Source of the DNA: Alkalihalobacillus deserti
Lineage (GTDB): Bacteria; Bacillota; Bacilli; Bacillales; Bacillaceae_D
Length of the DNA stretch: 64,000 bases
NCBI RefSeq assembly: GCF_020734105.1
Contig: NZ_JAJAFR010000002.1
Span: forward strand, 248,001-312,000
Direction: 5' to 3'
The notes under the pieces were generated by a model. That model was not told the DNA's origin and searched no databases. It was given only the letters and a program-made list of their open reading frames with translations. Positions 1 to 7,984 of the stretch are shown piece by piece. Each line of letters starts with the position of its first letter. The first letter of the stretch is position 1. The translations under genes were made by a program, and so were the position numbers.

Positions 1-473
1 TTATTCTGTTCATGAACTCCGGCAGGATACCAAACAAAAGGACTCTCGCCACGGTCTCTTGATTCGTGGTAGGTTGTCGGCTCAAACCCCAAATGGCTCC
101 AAAATTCACTCGAACCTTGTCTGGCATTTGTTTTAACGGGAAGGTTAAAAGACTTAGCAAAGTTGACAAGTGCTTTCCCATATCCTTGTTTGCGGTAAGG
201 TTCAAGTACTTCGAGTTTCCATAGCTCAAAATAATCTTGAGGTGGATCAAAATAACGGTCAAATTTCCCTTCGATTTGATATAAACTCATTCTAGCTACA
301 AGTTTATTTCCATAATAAATTCCGTAAAAAGGCGATTTGCTGTCATTTTCAATGATATTAGCCTCTAAATCCCCTTTCATCGAAAGTTCAGCAGCTCCGA
401 ATTCACGAAAATTCTTAAACTCTTCTAGCGTTTTATAATTCACAAGTAAACGTTTAACTTCATAGTTGTTCAT
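1..473 (-). CDS. ylbP: GNAT-family N-acetyltransferase, YlbP-like (3' end cut by window)
   Basis: Reading the minus strand from ATG 473-471 gives an open frame of 157 codons that runs off the window edge. The protein has the GNAT acetyl-CoA loop RKQGYGKAL followed by a C-terminal SSEFWSHLGF segment. It resembles B. subtilis YlbP, which is about 160 residues, so only a few codons are missing. A good ribosome site (AAAGGGGAAG) lies just upstream of the ATG. The gene is divergent from the panE-type gene, as I recall for B. subtilis. The substrate is unknown. Family assignment is confident; the function beyond acyl transfer is not. Confidence 0.82.
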   Translation of the reverse strand, partial: MNNYEVKRLLVNYKTLEEFKNFREFGAAELSMKGDLEANIIENDSKSPFYGIYYGNKLVARMSLYQIEGKFDRYFDPPQDYFELWKLEVLEPYRKQGYGKALVNFAKSFNLPVKTNARQGSSEFWSHLGFEPTTYHESRDRGESPFVWYPAGVHEQN

Positions 474-572
474 GTTTTACTTCCCCTTTCAAAGAGCATT
501 ATACATTTATTTTACTACAATTTTTCTTGTGAACGTTAAAATTACGAAAAAAAATTTTTAGATGCCAAAAAA

Positions 573-602
573 TTGGTTAAATAATCGTAAGTTTTATATG
601 AT
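573..602 (+). promoter_or_regulatory. Candidate sigma-A promoter for panE/DUF3397 pair
   Basis: TTGGTT (573-578) and TATGAT (597-602) are separated by 18 bp, about 40 bp upstream of the GTG start at 642. The -35 is weak. A second -10-like TACAAT lies at 610-615. This is the only reasonable promoter seen in the divergent intergenic region 474-641. Confidence 0.35.
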
Positions 603-641
603 ATTGTGGTACAATTTTCTTAAAATTAAGGAGTGTTACTT

Positions 642-1565
642 GTGAGAGTTGTGATGATAGGTTCAGGTTCAATAGGAATGTTAGTAACATTCTATTTATT
701 AAAAAAAGGACAGCATATATCGTTATTCACTAATCGGCAGGAACAAGCAAAGGTCTTAAATGAAAAAGGTATTCACCTTATCTTACAAGGTCAGGAAAAA
801 GAGAATGTGCGTGTTTCCGCAGGTGCGTTTTTAGACATACAGTCTAATGAGCCGATTGACCTCTTAATTTTAGCTGTGAAATCATATCAAGTAAAAGGTG
901 TACTGTCAGACTTAAAAGAGTTACATATAGATGTCCGTGCTATTTTATTCTTACAAAATGGTATGGCTCATACAGAGTTGATCCCTTCGTTAGAAATTCC
1001 TGAAATTGCAGTGGCGGTTGTTGAACATGGTGCTATAAGGGAAAATGATTTTACTGTTCACCATACCGGAATTGGCCAGGTGAAGTGGTCATACGTTCGT
1101 GAAGGGCAGGGGAAGATTCAATCTCTTCTTTCAAATAGTTCACAAGTACATTTTACAATCTCCTACGAAGAACAGTGGACTCGGGTGCTAGAACAGAAAT
1201 TGATTGTCAATGCATGTGTGAATCCGTTAACGGGACTTTTGGAAATTAAAAACGGAGAGTTGTTAAATAACAGTTATTGCTTCTCGATGTTGAATATGGT
1301 CTTTAAAGAGGTAATGATGATTCTCAATCTTGATCATGCAAATGAAATATGGAATCATGTAAAAGATGTTTGCGCGAAAACAGCAGAAAACGATTCGTCT
1401 ATGTTGTTAGATTTGAAACAAAACCGTAAGACGGAAATTGATAGTATCGTTGGCTATCTAATACGAAGAGCAAAGGAGCAGAATCAAGAGGCTATTATTT
1501 TACCTTTTCTACTCCAAGGTATTCTTGCAAAAGAAATGAAAGTGGAGGGGAATGAAATTGAGTAA
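642..1565 (+). CDS. panE: 2-dehydropantoate 2-reductase family protein
   Basis: This 307-residue protein has an N-terminal Rossmann motif (GSGSIG, residues 7-12), the ketopantoate reductase order of domains and a C-terminal helical domain with KQNRKTEID. The family reduces 2-dehydropantoate to pantoate with NADPH in coenzyme A synthesis; the B. subtilis neighbour at this position is YlbQ/PanE. I chose the GTG at 642 because AAGGAG (628-633) sits 8 nt upstream, whereas an upstream GTG at 633 would overlap that site. The 3' end overlaps the next gene by 14 nt, implying translational coupling. CoaBC, later in the same pathway, is encoded at 55839. Confidence 0.85.
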   Translation: MRVVMIGSGSIGMLVTFYLLKKGQHISLFTNRQEQAKVLNEKGIHLILQGQEKENVRVSAGAFLDIQSNEPIDLLILAVKSYQVKGVLSDLKELHIDVRAILFLQNGMAHTELIPSLEIPEIAVAVVEHGAIRENDFTVHHTGIGQVKWSYVREGQGKIQSLLSNSSQVHFTISYEEQWTRVLEQKLIVNACVNPLTGLLEIKNGELLNNSYCFSMLNMVFKEVMMILNLDHANEIWNHVKDVCAKTAENDSSMLLDLKQNRKTEIDSIVGYLIRRAKEQNQEAIILPFLLQGILAKEMKVEGNEIE

Positions 1566-1941
1566 TCTATTTGCTTGGTTTGTTGCAACCGTTGTTACCA
1601 TACCCCTGCTAGGTTGGTATCTTATATACATTACAACTGTTAAAGTATCAAAAAATAAATCGAGATCTATTAGACTTGCATCTGATTGGACAACGGTTCT
1701 TTTTATGGTTGCTGTTTATTTTATTATGATTGAATTATGGGCCAAGTCTTTTCTTTGGGTCATTTTAGCTGTTTTCTTCTTCATAGCTCTTCTATTTACA
1801 TGGATACACTGGAAATTGTCTGGCGATATTCATGTCGGAAAATTATTTAGAGGGATTTGGCGTTTTAATTTCTTATTATTCTTATGCATCTATGTATTAT
1901 TAAGTGGGTATGGGTTGATATCAAGAATATTAAGCTCATAA
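1552..1941 (+). CDS. Small integral membrane protein, DUF3397-like
   Basis: This 129-residue protein has four predicted hydrophobic segments (about residues 5-27, 47-65, 68-86 and 102-122) and short basic loops, with no catalytic motif I can name. It matches in size, topology and genomic position the DUF3397 proteins found between panE and bshC in Bacillaceae. The start at 1552 has GGAGGGG just upstream and overlaps the end of the reductase gene. Function is unknown. The assignment to DUF3397 is from memory of gene order and should be treated as probable. Confidence 0.7.
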   Translation: MKLSNLFAWFVATVVTIPLLGWYLIYITTVKVSKNKSRSIRLASDWTTVLFMVAVYFIMIELWAKSFLWVILAVFFFIALLFTWIHWKLSGDIHVGKLFRGIWRFNFLLFLCIYVLLSGYGLISRILSS

Positions 1942-1954
1942 CAGCACGTAACAC

Positions 1955-1983
1955 TTGGTCATTTACTTATTCTTTGCTATGAT
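1955..1983 (+). promoter_or_regulatory. Sigma-A promoter of bshC
   Basis: TTGGTC (1955-1960), a 17-bp spacer and TATGAT (1978-1983) with an extended -10 TGC immediately before it. It lies 40 bp upstream of the bshC start, in the only gap between the DUF3397-like gene and bshC. Confidence 0.6.
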
Positions 1984-2022
1984 GAATAAGAATTTAGTAA
2001 TGCGAAGGGGACGTCTAGACAC

Positions 2023-3642
2023 ATGGAAGTAACGGAAATAAACCTAGAAGCAAATAAAGGTTTTTTTAATGATTATGTAAGTGGCCATAAGGTATCTGAG
2101 CATTTTTTTGATTATACATATACGGACGAGCAGAAATATAAAAGTAGAATGGACCATATTCTGACTCGTACTTATCAACGATCCGCACTAGCAGATTATT
2201 TTTCAGACGTTCACTTGTCTCTTCCGCATACGAAGGAAGCGAATATTCAAATTGAAAAGCTGCGTCGACCTGAATCTGTTGTCGTTGTGGGAGGTCAACA
2301 AGCAGGGTTGCTAACGGGCCCTCTTTATACGGTTTATAAAGCAATGTCAATCGTCAGTTTAGCGAAGCAACAAGAGGAAGAATTAGGTATTCCCGTTGTA
2401 CCGATATTTTGGATTGCTGGGGAAGACCATGATCTAGATGAAATAAGATATGTGTACATTGAGAAAAATGCGAGTTGGAAAAAACATATGTATAATGATA
2501 CACCTTCAGTAGCATCAGCCTCCTGTATTCAATTAAATAAAAAGGAAATGAATAAATGGCTAAATGGTGTATTTTCTTCCTTGCCTGAAACTGCTCATAC
2601 GAAATCAATTATTGCAAAAATAACTGATTTATTAGAAAAATCAGTAACCATAACAGACTTTTTCAAACAAATGATGAATTGGTTCTTTGGAAAAGAAGGA
2701 TTACTTTTACTAGATGCTCATGATCCGGCAATTAGAAAACTAGAGCAAAACTATTTCCAGTTATTAATTGAAGACATAGAAGAAGTGCAATTTGCCCAAC
2801 AACAAGGAGCAAAAGCCTTTTCTGTTGCTGGATACGGCGAACCTATTGTGACAGATGAAGAAAATGCCCATTTGTTTCTAGAGGTTGATGGAGAGCGAAG
2901 GCGTTTAGACTTTCAAGATCCTTATTTTAGGGTTAGAGGGACAAATCAAACATGGACAAAAGAACAGTTGATTGAGTTGCTAAAGGAGTCGCCACATCAA
3001 TTCAGCAATAATGTTGTAACTAGACCATTGATGCAAGAGTGGCTGTTACCTGTTTTATCATTTGTAGCTGGTCCTGGTGAACTTTTGTATTGGGCTACTC
3101 TTAAACCTGTATTTAATCATTTTAATGTGAAGATTCCACCGGTTGTCCCAAGAGTACAGCTAACATTTGTTCCTGTTTTCGTGAATAAGTGGTTAGAGGA
3201 AAAAGAGTATAATATTTCACCATTTTTAAAAGGGGAATCAAGGGAGATACAAGAAGCGTGGTTACAGGAAGTAAAGCATTATCCGATCGAAGAAGTAATT
3301 CACAAAGTTAGAACACAGATTGAAGAGGATCATACTCCTCTTAGGCAGTTAGCAAAAGAAATGAATCCCACTTTGGCTGAATTGAGCGAAAAAAACCTAG
3401 CTATTTTAAAAAGCCAGATTGATTTTATGGAAAGAAAAATGGATTTTTTCATTCGACAAAGTCATGAACAAACACTTTCGAAATTCACTGAAACGGGTCG
3501 TTGGTTAGCACCGTTCAATCGACCTCAAGAAAGAGTAATTCATCCAATCTTGTTGATGAATGTCATAGGTGAAGATGGTTTGCAACGATTATTGTCAAAA
3601 GAAATGTCGTTAAATCACACACATAAAATTGTGTATTTGTAA
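2023..3642 (+). CDS. bshC: Bacillithiol biosynthesis cysteine-adding enzyme BshC
   Basis: The 539-residue protein has a Rossmann-like core with the family signature GGQQAGLLTGP (residues 90-100), the FWIAGEDHD segment and a long C-terminal coiled region. BshC adds cysteine to glucosaminyl-malate as the last step of bacillithiol synthesis, the low-molecular-weight thiol of Bacillaceae. The length equals that of the B. subtilis protein (formerly YllA). The ATG at 2023 is the only start near the conserved N terminus; AAGGGG lies about 12 nt upstream, a little further than usual. A strong terminator follows, so bshC is separated from the dcw cluster. Confidence 0.93.
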   Translation: MEVTEINLEANKGFFNDYVSGHKVSEHFFDYTYTDEQKYKSRMDHILTRTYQRSALADYFSDVHLSLPHTKEANIQIEKLRRPESVVVVGGQQAGLLTGPLYTVYKAMSIVSLAKQQEEELGIPVVPIFWIAGEDHDLDEIRYVYIEKNASWKKHMYNDTPSVASASCIQLNKKEMNKWLNGVFSSLPETAHTKSIIAKITDLLEKSVTITDFFKQMMNWFFGKEGLLLLDAHDPAIRKLEQNYFQLLIEDIEEVQFAQQQGAKAFSVAGYGEPIVTDEENAHLFLEVDGERRRLDFQDPYFRVRGTNQTWTKEQLIELLKESPHQFSNNVVTRPLMQEWLLPVLSFVAGPGELLYWATLKPVFNHFNVKIPPVVPRVQLTFVPVFVNKWLEEKEYNISPFLKGESREIQEAWLQEVKHYPIEEVIHKVRTQIEEDHTPLRQLAKEMNPTLAELSEKNLAILKSQIDFMERKMDFFIRQSHEQTLSKFTETGRWLAPFNRPQERVIHPILLMNVIGEDGLQRLLSKEMSLNHTHKIVYL

Positions 3643-3668
3643 TTTAGTGTAATGATTTCCCGTCGAAA

Positions 3669-3719
3669 TGTGGATAATTAAAATCCTGCCCTAGGGTAGG
3701 ATTTTTTTGTTGTGGATAA
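3669..3719 (-). promoter_or_regulatory. Two perfect DnaA boxes upstream of mraZ
   Basis: The 9-mer TGTGGATAA (the complement of the consensus DnaA box TTATCCACA) occurs at 3669-3677 and again at 3711-3719. Both are in the same orientation with a 42-bp centre-to-centre distance, close to four helical turns. They flank the bshC terminator. A third perfect box lies in mraZ at 3921-3929. The match to consensus is exact; binding by DnaA is inferred. Confidence 0.6.
3681..3709 (+). terminator. Intrinsic terminator of bshC
   Basis: An 11-bp stem (3681-3691 with 3694-3704, arms AAATCCTGCCC and GGGTAGGATTT) closes on a tiny loop and runs into seven Ts. It ends the upstream unit before mraZ. Confidence 0.85.
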
Positions 3720-3733
3720 TTTGAAAATTTGTT

Positions 3734-3778
3734 GTGGTGTAAAGTGGAGGATTGTGGTAACTTTAGGGTAGTAAGTGG
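3734..3778 (+). promoter_or_regulatory. Candidate MraZ operator: phased GTGG repeats
   Basis: GTGG occurs at 3734, 3744 and 3754, then a degenerate TAGG at 3764 and GTGG at 3775, i.e. a 10-bp period with one 11-bp step. The array ends about 18 bp before the mraZ start. MraZ family proteins bind short G-rich direct repeats of 10-bp period upstream of their own gene and repress it, so autoregulation is likely. No clean -35/-10 pair was found inside the array. Confidence 0.6.
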
Positions 3779-3795
3779 GGGGAGCTGGGTAAGCG

Positions 3796-4227
3796 ATGTT
3801 TATGGGTGAATATCGCCATAACGTAGATGAGAAAGGTCGTATGATTGTTCCGGTTAAGTTTCGGGATGATTTAGGCTCGTCTTTTGTTGTGACCCGAGGA
3901 CTTGACCGGTGTTTATTTGTTTATCCACAGGATGAATGGAAAAAGCTAGAAAGCCAACTTAAAAACTTACCCTTCACTAAAAAGGATGCACGTGCCTTCA
4001 CCCGTTTTTTCTTTTCAGGCGCAACTGAATGTGAACTCGATAAACAGGGGAGAGTAAATATAGCCTCTCCACTCAGGGAATATGCTCAATTAGATAAGGA
4101 ATGTGTCGTAATTGGAGTTTCGAATCGCGTTGAGGTGTGGAGTAAATCAAACTGGGAAGAATATTTTGCAGAATCAGAAGAATCATTCAGCGAAATTGCA
4201 GAAAATATTGTGGATTTTGATATGTAA
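3796..4227 (+). CDS. mraZ: Transcriptional regulator MraZ
   Basis: The 143-residue protein contains two tandem SpoVT/AbrB-type DNA-binding modules. The first is [17 protein letters not shown] at the N terminus and the second is centred on [16 protein letters not shown]. MraZ assembles into a ring, binds repeats in front of mraZ and controls the dcw cluster. The start at 3796 follows GGGGGAG at a normal distance and gives the usual MFMGEY N terminus. The upstream DNA holds a matching phased repeat array. The gene contains a perfect DnaA box (3921-3929) within the codons for FVYPQ. Downstream is a 17-bp perfect inverted repeat carrying copy 1 of the dispersed hairpin element. Confidence 0.95.
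   Translation: MFMGEYRHNVDEKGRMIVPVKFRDDLGSSFVVTRGLDRCLFVYPQDEWKKLESQLKNLPFTKKDARAFTRFFFSGATECELDKQGRVNIASPLREYAQLDKECVVIGVSNRVEVWSKSNWEEYFAESEESFSEIAENIVDFDM
3921..3929 (+). promoter_or_regulatory. Perfect DnaA box inside mraZ
   Basis: TTATCCACA lies in the mraZ reading frame, opposite in orientation to the two boxes upstream (3669 and 3711). Part of it encodes the Val-Tyr-Pro-Gln stretch that is common in MraZ proteins, so coding constraint could explain it on its own. Confidence 0.45.
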
Positions 4228-4229
4228 GA

Positions 4230-4271
4230 GAGTAATCCAAAAAGGTCGAACTTTACCTTTTTGGATTACTC
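4230..4271 (+). repeat. Dispersed hairpin element, copy 1 (mraZ-rsmH)
   Basis: A perfect 17-bp inverted repeat (4230-4246 and 4255-4271) encloses the 8-nt loop CGAACTTT. The inner arms are AAAAAGGT and ACCTTTTT; the outer arms are GAGTAATCC and GGATTACTC. The same inner arms and the loop pattern CGNNCTTT recur five more times in the window. No T-run follows the stem, so it is a poor classical terminator. Confidence 0.8.
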
Positions 4272-4325
4272 GTTAAAGTCATCTTTAGAAAATACAATTT
4301 GTTAAGTTTGTTGGAGGTAAAAGTT

Positions 4326-5258
4326 ATGTTTCATCATGTGACAGTACTTAAACAAGAATCAATAGATGGACTGAATATTAAGCCAAATGGTATTTATGTT
4401 GACTGTACTTTAGGTGGGGCTGGTCATTCATCTTTAATTGCTTCTATGCTAGGTGAAGGTGGACATCTTTATGCTTTTGATCAAGATGATAAAGCTCTTG
4501 CTCATGCTAAAGAGCAGTTGAAGCCTTTAGCAGAAAAAGTAACATTCATTCGAAGCAACTTTAGATATTTAAAACAAGAACTTGAAAATCTTGGAGTAGA
4601 TGAGGTCGATGGAATTTTGTTTGATTTGGGTGTCTCAAGCCCACAACTTGATGAAGCTGAAAGGGGATTTAGCTATCACCAAGATGCTGCATTAGATATG
4701 AGGATGGACCAAACAGCCGAACTTACAGCCTTTACTGTAGTAAATGAATGGCCTTTTGCCAAACTCGTCTCAATTATTTCACGCTATGGGGAAGAAAAGT
4801 TTGCAAAGCATATAGCAAGAAAAATTGAGGCGCATCGAGAGAAAAAAAGAATTGAGACGACTGGAGAACTCGTTGAGATTATAAAAGAGGCGATACCGGC
4901 TCCAGCTAGAAGAACCGGAGGCCATCCAGCCAAGAGAACGTTTCAAGCAATTAGAATCGCAGTAAACGATGAATTAGGAGCTTTTGAAGATGCGTTAGAG
5001 GACGCCATTACTCTATTAAGAGAAGGCGGAAGGTTATCAGTGATTACTTTTCACTCATTGGAGGACAGGCTCTGTAAGGAAATTTTTAGAGAAAAAAGCA
5101 AGGGACCTGATCTACCACCAGGTTTGCCGATCATTCCTGAAGGGTATGAACCAATTTTAAAACTCATAACAAGAAAACCAATTCTTCCTTCAGAAGACGA
5201 GTTAGGTGTTAATAATCGAGCTAGATCAGCTAAGCTACGAGTAGCGGAGAAAAATTAA
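4326..5258 (+). CDS. rsmH: 16S rRNA (cytosine(1402)-N4)-methyltransferase RsmH
   Basis: The 310-residue protein shows the MraW/RsmH order: an SAM-binding GGAGHS loop near residue 35, then [30 protein letters not shown] and a C-terminal [11 protein letters not shown]. It methylates C1402 of 16S rRNA in the decoding centre. I chose ATG 4326 because GGAGGT (4313-4318) is 7 nt upstream and [12 protein letters not shown] is the conserved N terminus; an upstream start at 4299 has no site. It is followed after 13 nt by ftsL. Confidence 0.95.
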   Translation: MFHHVTVLKQESIDGLNIKPNGIYVDCTLGGAGHSSLIASMLGEGGHLYAFDQDDKALAHAKEQLKPLAEKVTFIRSNFRYLKQELENLGVDEVDGILFDLGVSSPQLDEAERGFSYHQDAALDMRMDQTAELTAFTVVNEWPFAKLVSIISRYGEEKFAKHIARKIEAHREKKRIETTGELVEIIKEAIPAPARRTGGHPAKRTFQAIRIAVNDELGAFEDALEDAITLLREGGRLSVITFHSLEDRLCKEIFREKSKGPDLPPGLPIIPEGYEPILKLITRKPILPSEDELGVNNRARSAKLRVAEKN

Positions 5259-5271
5259 AGGGGGATTTTAG

Positions 5272-5631
5272 TTGAGTATGTTAGCGCAAAGAATTCAAGA
5301 ACAAGAACAAAGGCAAGTACAGCAACAACCACAAAAACGAATTCGTCAAGTGAGAAATCCAATAACTCTTGGTGAAAAGCTCATTGGCGCTATGATTGTG
5401 TTCGTTACTTTTATTGTTTTATGTCTGATCGTTAATAATTATGCTACACTTTATAGTATAAACCGAGAAGTAAGTCAATTGGAAGCGGCGGTGCATCAGC
5501 AAACACAAGTAAATGAAGGTCTAAGTTTACAAGTAGTAGAGCTGAGTGCGCCTGATCGAATTTTACATATTGCATCAGAAAAACTAGGAATGTCCCTCGA
5601 TGATAATAAGGTGAAAATCGTACAAAACTAG
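5272..5631 (+). CDS. ftsL: Cell division protein FtsL
   Basis: This 119-residue bitopic membrane protein has a Gln/Arg-rich cytoplasmic tail (1-38), one transmembrane segment (about 40-60) and an extracellular coiled coil (about 62-105). It forms the DivIC-DivIB-FtsL subcomplex that activates septal synthesis. The TTG at 5272 is preferred because GGGGG (5260-5264) is 7 nt upstream; the ATG at 5278 would be 13 nt away. FtsL sequences diverge fast, so the call leans on topology and position. Its stop codon lies inside a terminator-like hairpin. Confidence 0.88.
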   Translation: MSMLAQRIQEQEQRQVQQQPQKRIRQVRNPITLGEKLIGAMIVFVTFIVLCLIVNNYATLYSINREVSQLEAAVHQQTQVNEGLSLQVVELSAPDRILHIASEKLGMSLDDNKVKIVQN

Positions 5632-5653
5632 TTCAAATTGAGCTAGTTTTTTC
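5624..5653 (+). terminator. Hairpin with T-run between ftsL and pbpB
   Basis: A 12-bp stem (5624-5635 with 5639-5650), including one G-T pair, has a 3-nt loop and ends in a run of six Ts. The ftsL stop codon TAG is in the left arm. It would act as an intrinsic terminator or attenuator in the middle of the division operon. Confidence 0.6.
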
Positions 5654-5714
5654 AGGCTAAGAGACATAGTATACGATTTCACCTATTATACCGGATTTAG
5701 AGAGGTGGAAGAAA

Positions 5715-7892
5715 GTGGAGATTAAACGATCTGTAACGAATAAACGAGCCGTTTTATTATTAACTGTTTTCATAATGTTGTTTTGTATTTTACTTGGTCG
5801 TATTGTTTATATTCAAACAACCAAGAAAGTTGATGGTCAAAACTTGCAAGCTATAGCACAAGATCGTTGGAATAGATCTGATGTTATTGAGGGTGTAAGG
5901 GGCACGATTTATGATCGTTCAGGTAGTGCATTAGCACAAGAATTGAATTCTTACACCGTTTTTGCAGTTTTAGATAAAGATCAAAATAGCTTTGTCGAAG
6001 ATGTTGAAGAAACAGCCAGACAACTAGCTCCGTTAATCAATACGAGTGAGGAACATTTAAGGAAAGTTCTTAGCGCTGGAGAAGAAGAGGGGAAATTTCA
6101 AATTGAACTTGGATCTGGCGCTAGGAATTTGACCTTTGCTGAAGCAAGTGAAATTAGAGATTTAAAATTGGGTGGGATTCATTTTCGTGACGAGCCGAGG
6201 CGCTATTATCCAAAGCAAACCTATGCTTCACATGTCATCGGTTATACAGAACGTGATATGGGACAAGCAAGAATGGGTCTTGAGCGAAGTCTTGATCAAC
6301 TATTAAAAGCAGAAGATGGCTTATTACACTATCAAAGTGATCGGAAGGGATTACCCCTACCTAATCCGAGCCAGCATATCACGCCTGCAACAAACGGGAA
6401 TGATGTTTATTTGACATTAGACTCAAATATTCAAACTGCACTAGAGCAAGTCATGTCACAGGTAGAGAAAGAATATGATCCGGAGAAAATGATTGCAATT
6501 GTGGCTGATCCTAAAACAGGAGAAATACTTGCAATGAGTAATCGTCCTAGCTTTAACCCAAATGAATATGAACAAATTACCAATTATTTGAATTATGCCG
6601 TTTCGGATCGCTATGAGCCGGGATCGACTATGAAAATCTTTACGGTTGCTGCTGCGATCGAAGAAGGTGTATACAATGGTCAAGAAAAATATCAATCTGG
6701 TTCCATTCAAGTGGCAGATGTTAGGTTCGGAGACCATAACGAAGCGCGCGGTTGGGGAACGATCACCTTTGATGAAGGATTTTTAAGATCATCAAATGTT
6801 GCAATGTCAAAATTAGTACTTGAAAAATTAGGTGTCGAAAAGCTATATGATTATCTACACCGTTTTGGATTTGATAGTAAAACAGGGATTGATTTACCAA
6901 ATGAAGCAGAAGCTCTAATTGCTAGAAATGGACGAGTTGATGCGGCAGCAACTTCTTTTGGGCAAGGTACAGCTGTTACACCGATTCAACAAATCCAAGC
7001 AGCAACAGCGATAGCCAACAACGGAAAAATGATGAAACCGTATATTGTAGATCGGATTGTCAATCCAGATACAAATGAAACAATGAAGAAAAATGAGCCT
7101 GAAGTGGTAGGAGAACCCATTTCAAAAGAAACCGCGGTGCGAGTGAGAGATTTATTAGGACAGGTTGTTACTTCTCCAGTTGGTACCGGACATCCTTATA
7201 ATATTGAAGGCTTTGATATTGCAGGGAAAACAGGTACAGCTCAAATTAGAAATCCAAATACTACGGGGTATATTCATGGGCATGGTGAGAATATTTTCTC
7301 CTTTTTAGGGATGGCACCTAAAGAAGACCCAAAACTGGTCGTGTACGTTGCAGTTGAAAGACCTAGGATCAGTCAAGTGGAAAGTGGATCAGCTCCTACA
7401 TCGCTGATCTTTAACACAATTATGAAACATAGTTTACAGTATTTAAACATCACACCAACAGTAGAAGAAATTGTAGAGAAGACCGAAAAAGGCTTTGAGA
7501 CAGCTAATTATTTGAATCAATCAATCGAGAAAGTAAAGGAAACTCTAGCAGGACAACAAATCGAATTGGTTATATTTGGAGATGGAATGAAAGTCGAAGC
7601 TCAACAGCCTATAGAAGCTAAAGGGATGCTAGCAAGAGAGCGCTTATTCCTAAGAACGGATAGTGATACATTTAAAATGCCTGATATGAAAGGTTGGTCA
7701 AATCGTGATGTTCGGAGATTTGCTAAAGTTTTGGAATTGAACCCGACCTTCTTTGGAAATGGCTATGTGAAAACACAAAGTGTTGAACCAGGGACAATGA
7801 TTAAAAAAGGTGAGTATTTAGTGGTTGAGTTAGATAGTCTCACCGAGATAGACGTAGAACAAGAAGACGAAGTTGATCAAACAGTTGAATAA
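5715..7892 (+). CDS. pbpB: Penicillin-binding protein 2B, septal transpeptidase (FtsI type)
   Basis: The 725-residue class B PBP has a short cytoplasmic tail, a transmembrane anchor (about 12-32), a pedestal dimerisation domain and a transpeptidase domain. The active site motifs are S304-T-M-K, S359-S-N and K505-T-G. A C-terminal PASTA region (about 655-715) follows. It cross-links septal peptidoglycan and interacts with FtsL, DivIB and FtsW. The GTG start at 5715 follows GAGGTGG. The 83-bp gap to ftsL contains a hairpin with a T-run, unlike the tight ftsL-pbpB junction of B. subtilis. It is a paralogue of spoVD immediately downstream. Confidence 0.95.
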   Translation: MEIKRSVTNKRAVLLLTVFIMLFCILLGRIVYIQTTKKVDGQNLQAIAQDRWNRSDVIEGVRGTIYDRSGSALAQELNSYTVFAVLDKDQNSFVEDVEETARQLAPLINTSEEHLRKVLSAGEEEGKFQIELGSGARNLTFAEASEIRDLKLGGIHFRDEPRRYYPKQTYASHVIGYTERDMGQARMGLERSLDQLLKAEDGLLHYQSDRKGLPLPNPSQHITPATNGNDVYLTLDSNIQTALEQVMSQVEKEYDPEKMIAIVADPKTGEILAMSNRPSFNPNEYEQITNYLNYAVSDRYEPGSTMKIFTVAAAIEEGVYNGQEKYQSGSIQVADVRFGDHNEARGWGTITFDEGFLRSSNVAMSKLVLEKLGVEKLYDYLHRFGFDSKTGIDLPNEAEALIARNGRVDAAATSFGQGTAVTPIQQIQAATAIANNGKMMKPYIVDRIVNPDTNETMKKNEPEVVGEPISKETAVRVRDLLGQVVTSPVGTGHPYNIEGFDIAGKTGTAQIRNPNTTGYIHGHGENIFSFLGMAPKEDPKLVVYVAVERPRISQVESGSAPTSLIFNTIMKHSLQYLNITPTVEEIVEKTEKGFETANYLNQSIEKVKETLAGQQIELVIFGDGMKVEAQQPIEAKGMLARERLFLRTDSDTFKMPDMKGWSNRDVRRFAKVLELNPTFFGNGYVKTQSVEPGTMIKKGEYLVVELDSLTEIDVEQEDEVDQTVE

Positions 7893-7917
7893 AGTAATAT
7901 GCAACAGGACTCGCACA

Positions 7918-7947
7918 GTTCTAACCTGAAGCGTACAAGCATACGTT
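7918..7947 (+). promoter_or_regulatory. Possible sigma-E promoter of spoVD
   Basis: CATACGTT (7940-7947) matches the sigma-E -10 pattern CATAnnnT. GTTCTAAC lies 14 bp upstream and matches the -35 (GTCATATT) at only four of eight positions. It sits 38 bp before the spoVD start, and spoVD is sigma-E dependent in B. subtilis. Confidence 0.35.
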
Positions 7948-7984
7948 AAAACAAGCTGACAAATGTTTGTAGGAGGTATAGACG

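Noticed and set aside
3681..3709. Possible member of the dispersed hairpin family
   Set aside because: It has its own arm sequence and a clean T-run and lacks the AAAAAGGT core and CGNNCTTT loop; it is an ordinary terminator.
6834..6841. TGTCGAA motif inside pbpB
   Set aside because: An exact Spo0A core, but inside a coding region. A 7-mer is expected about eight times in the window on both strands, so it carries no weight alone.
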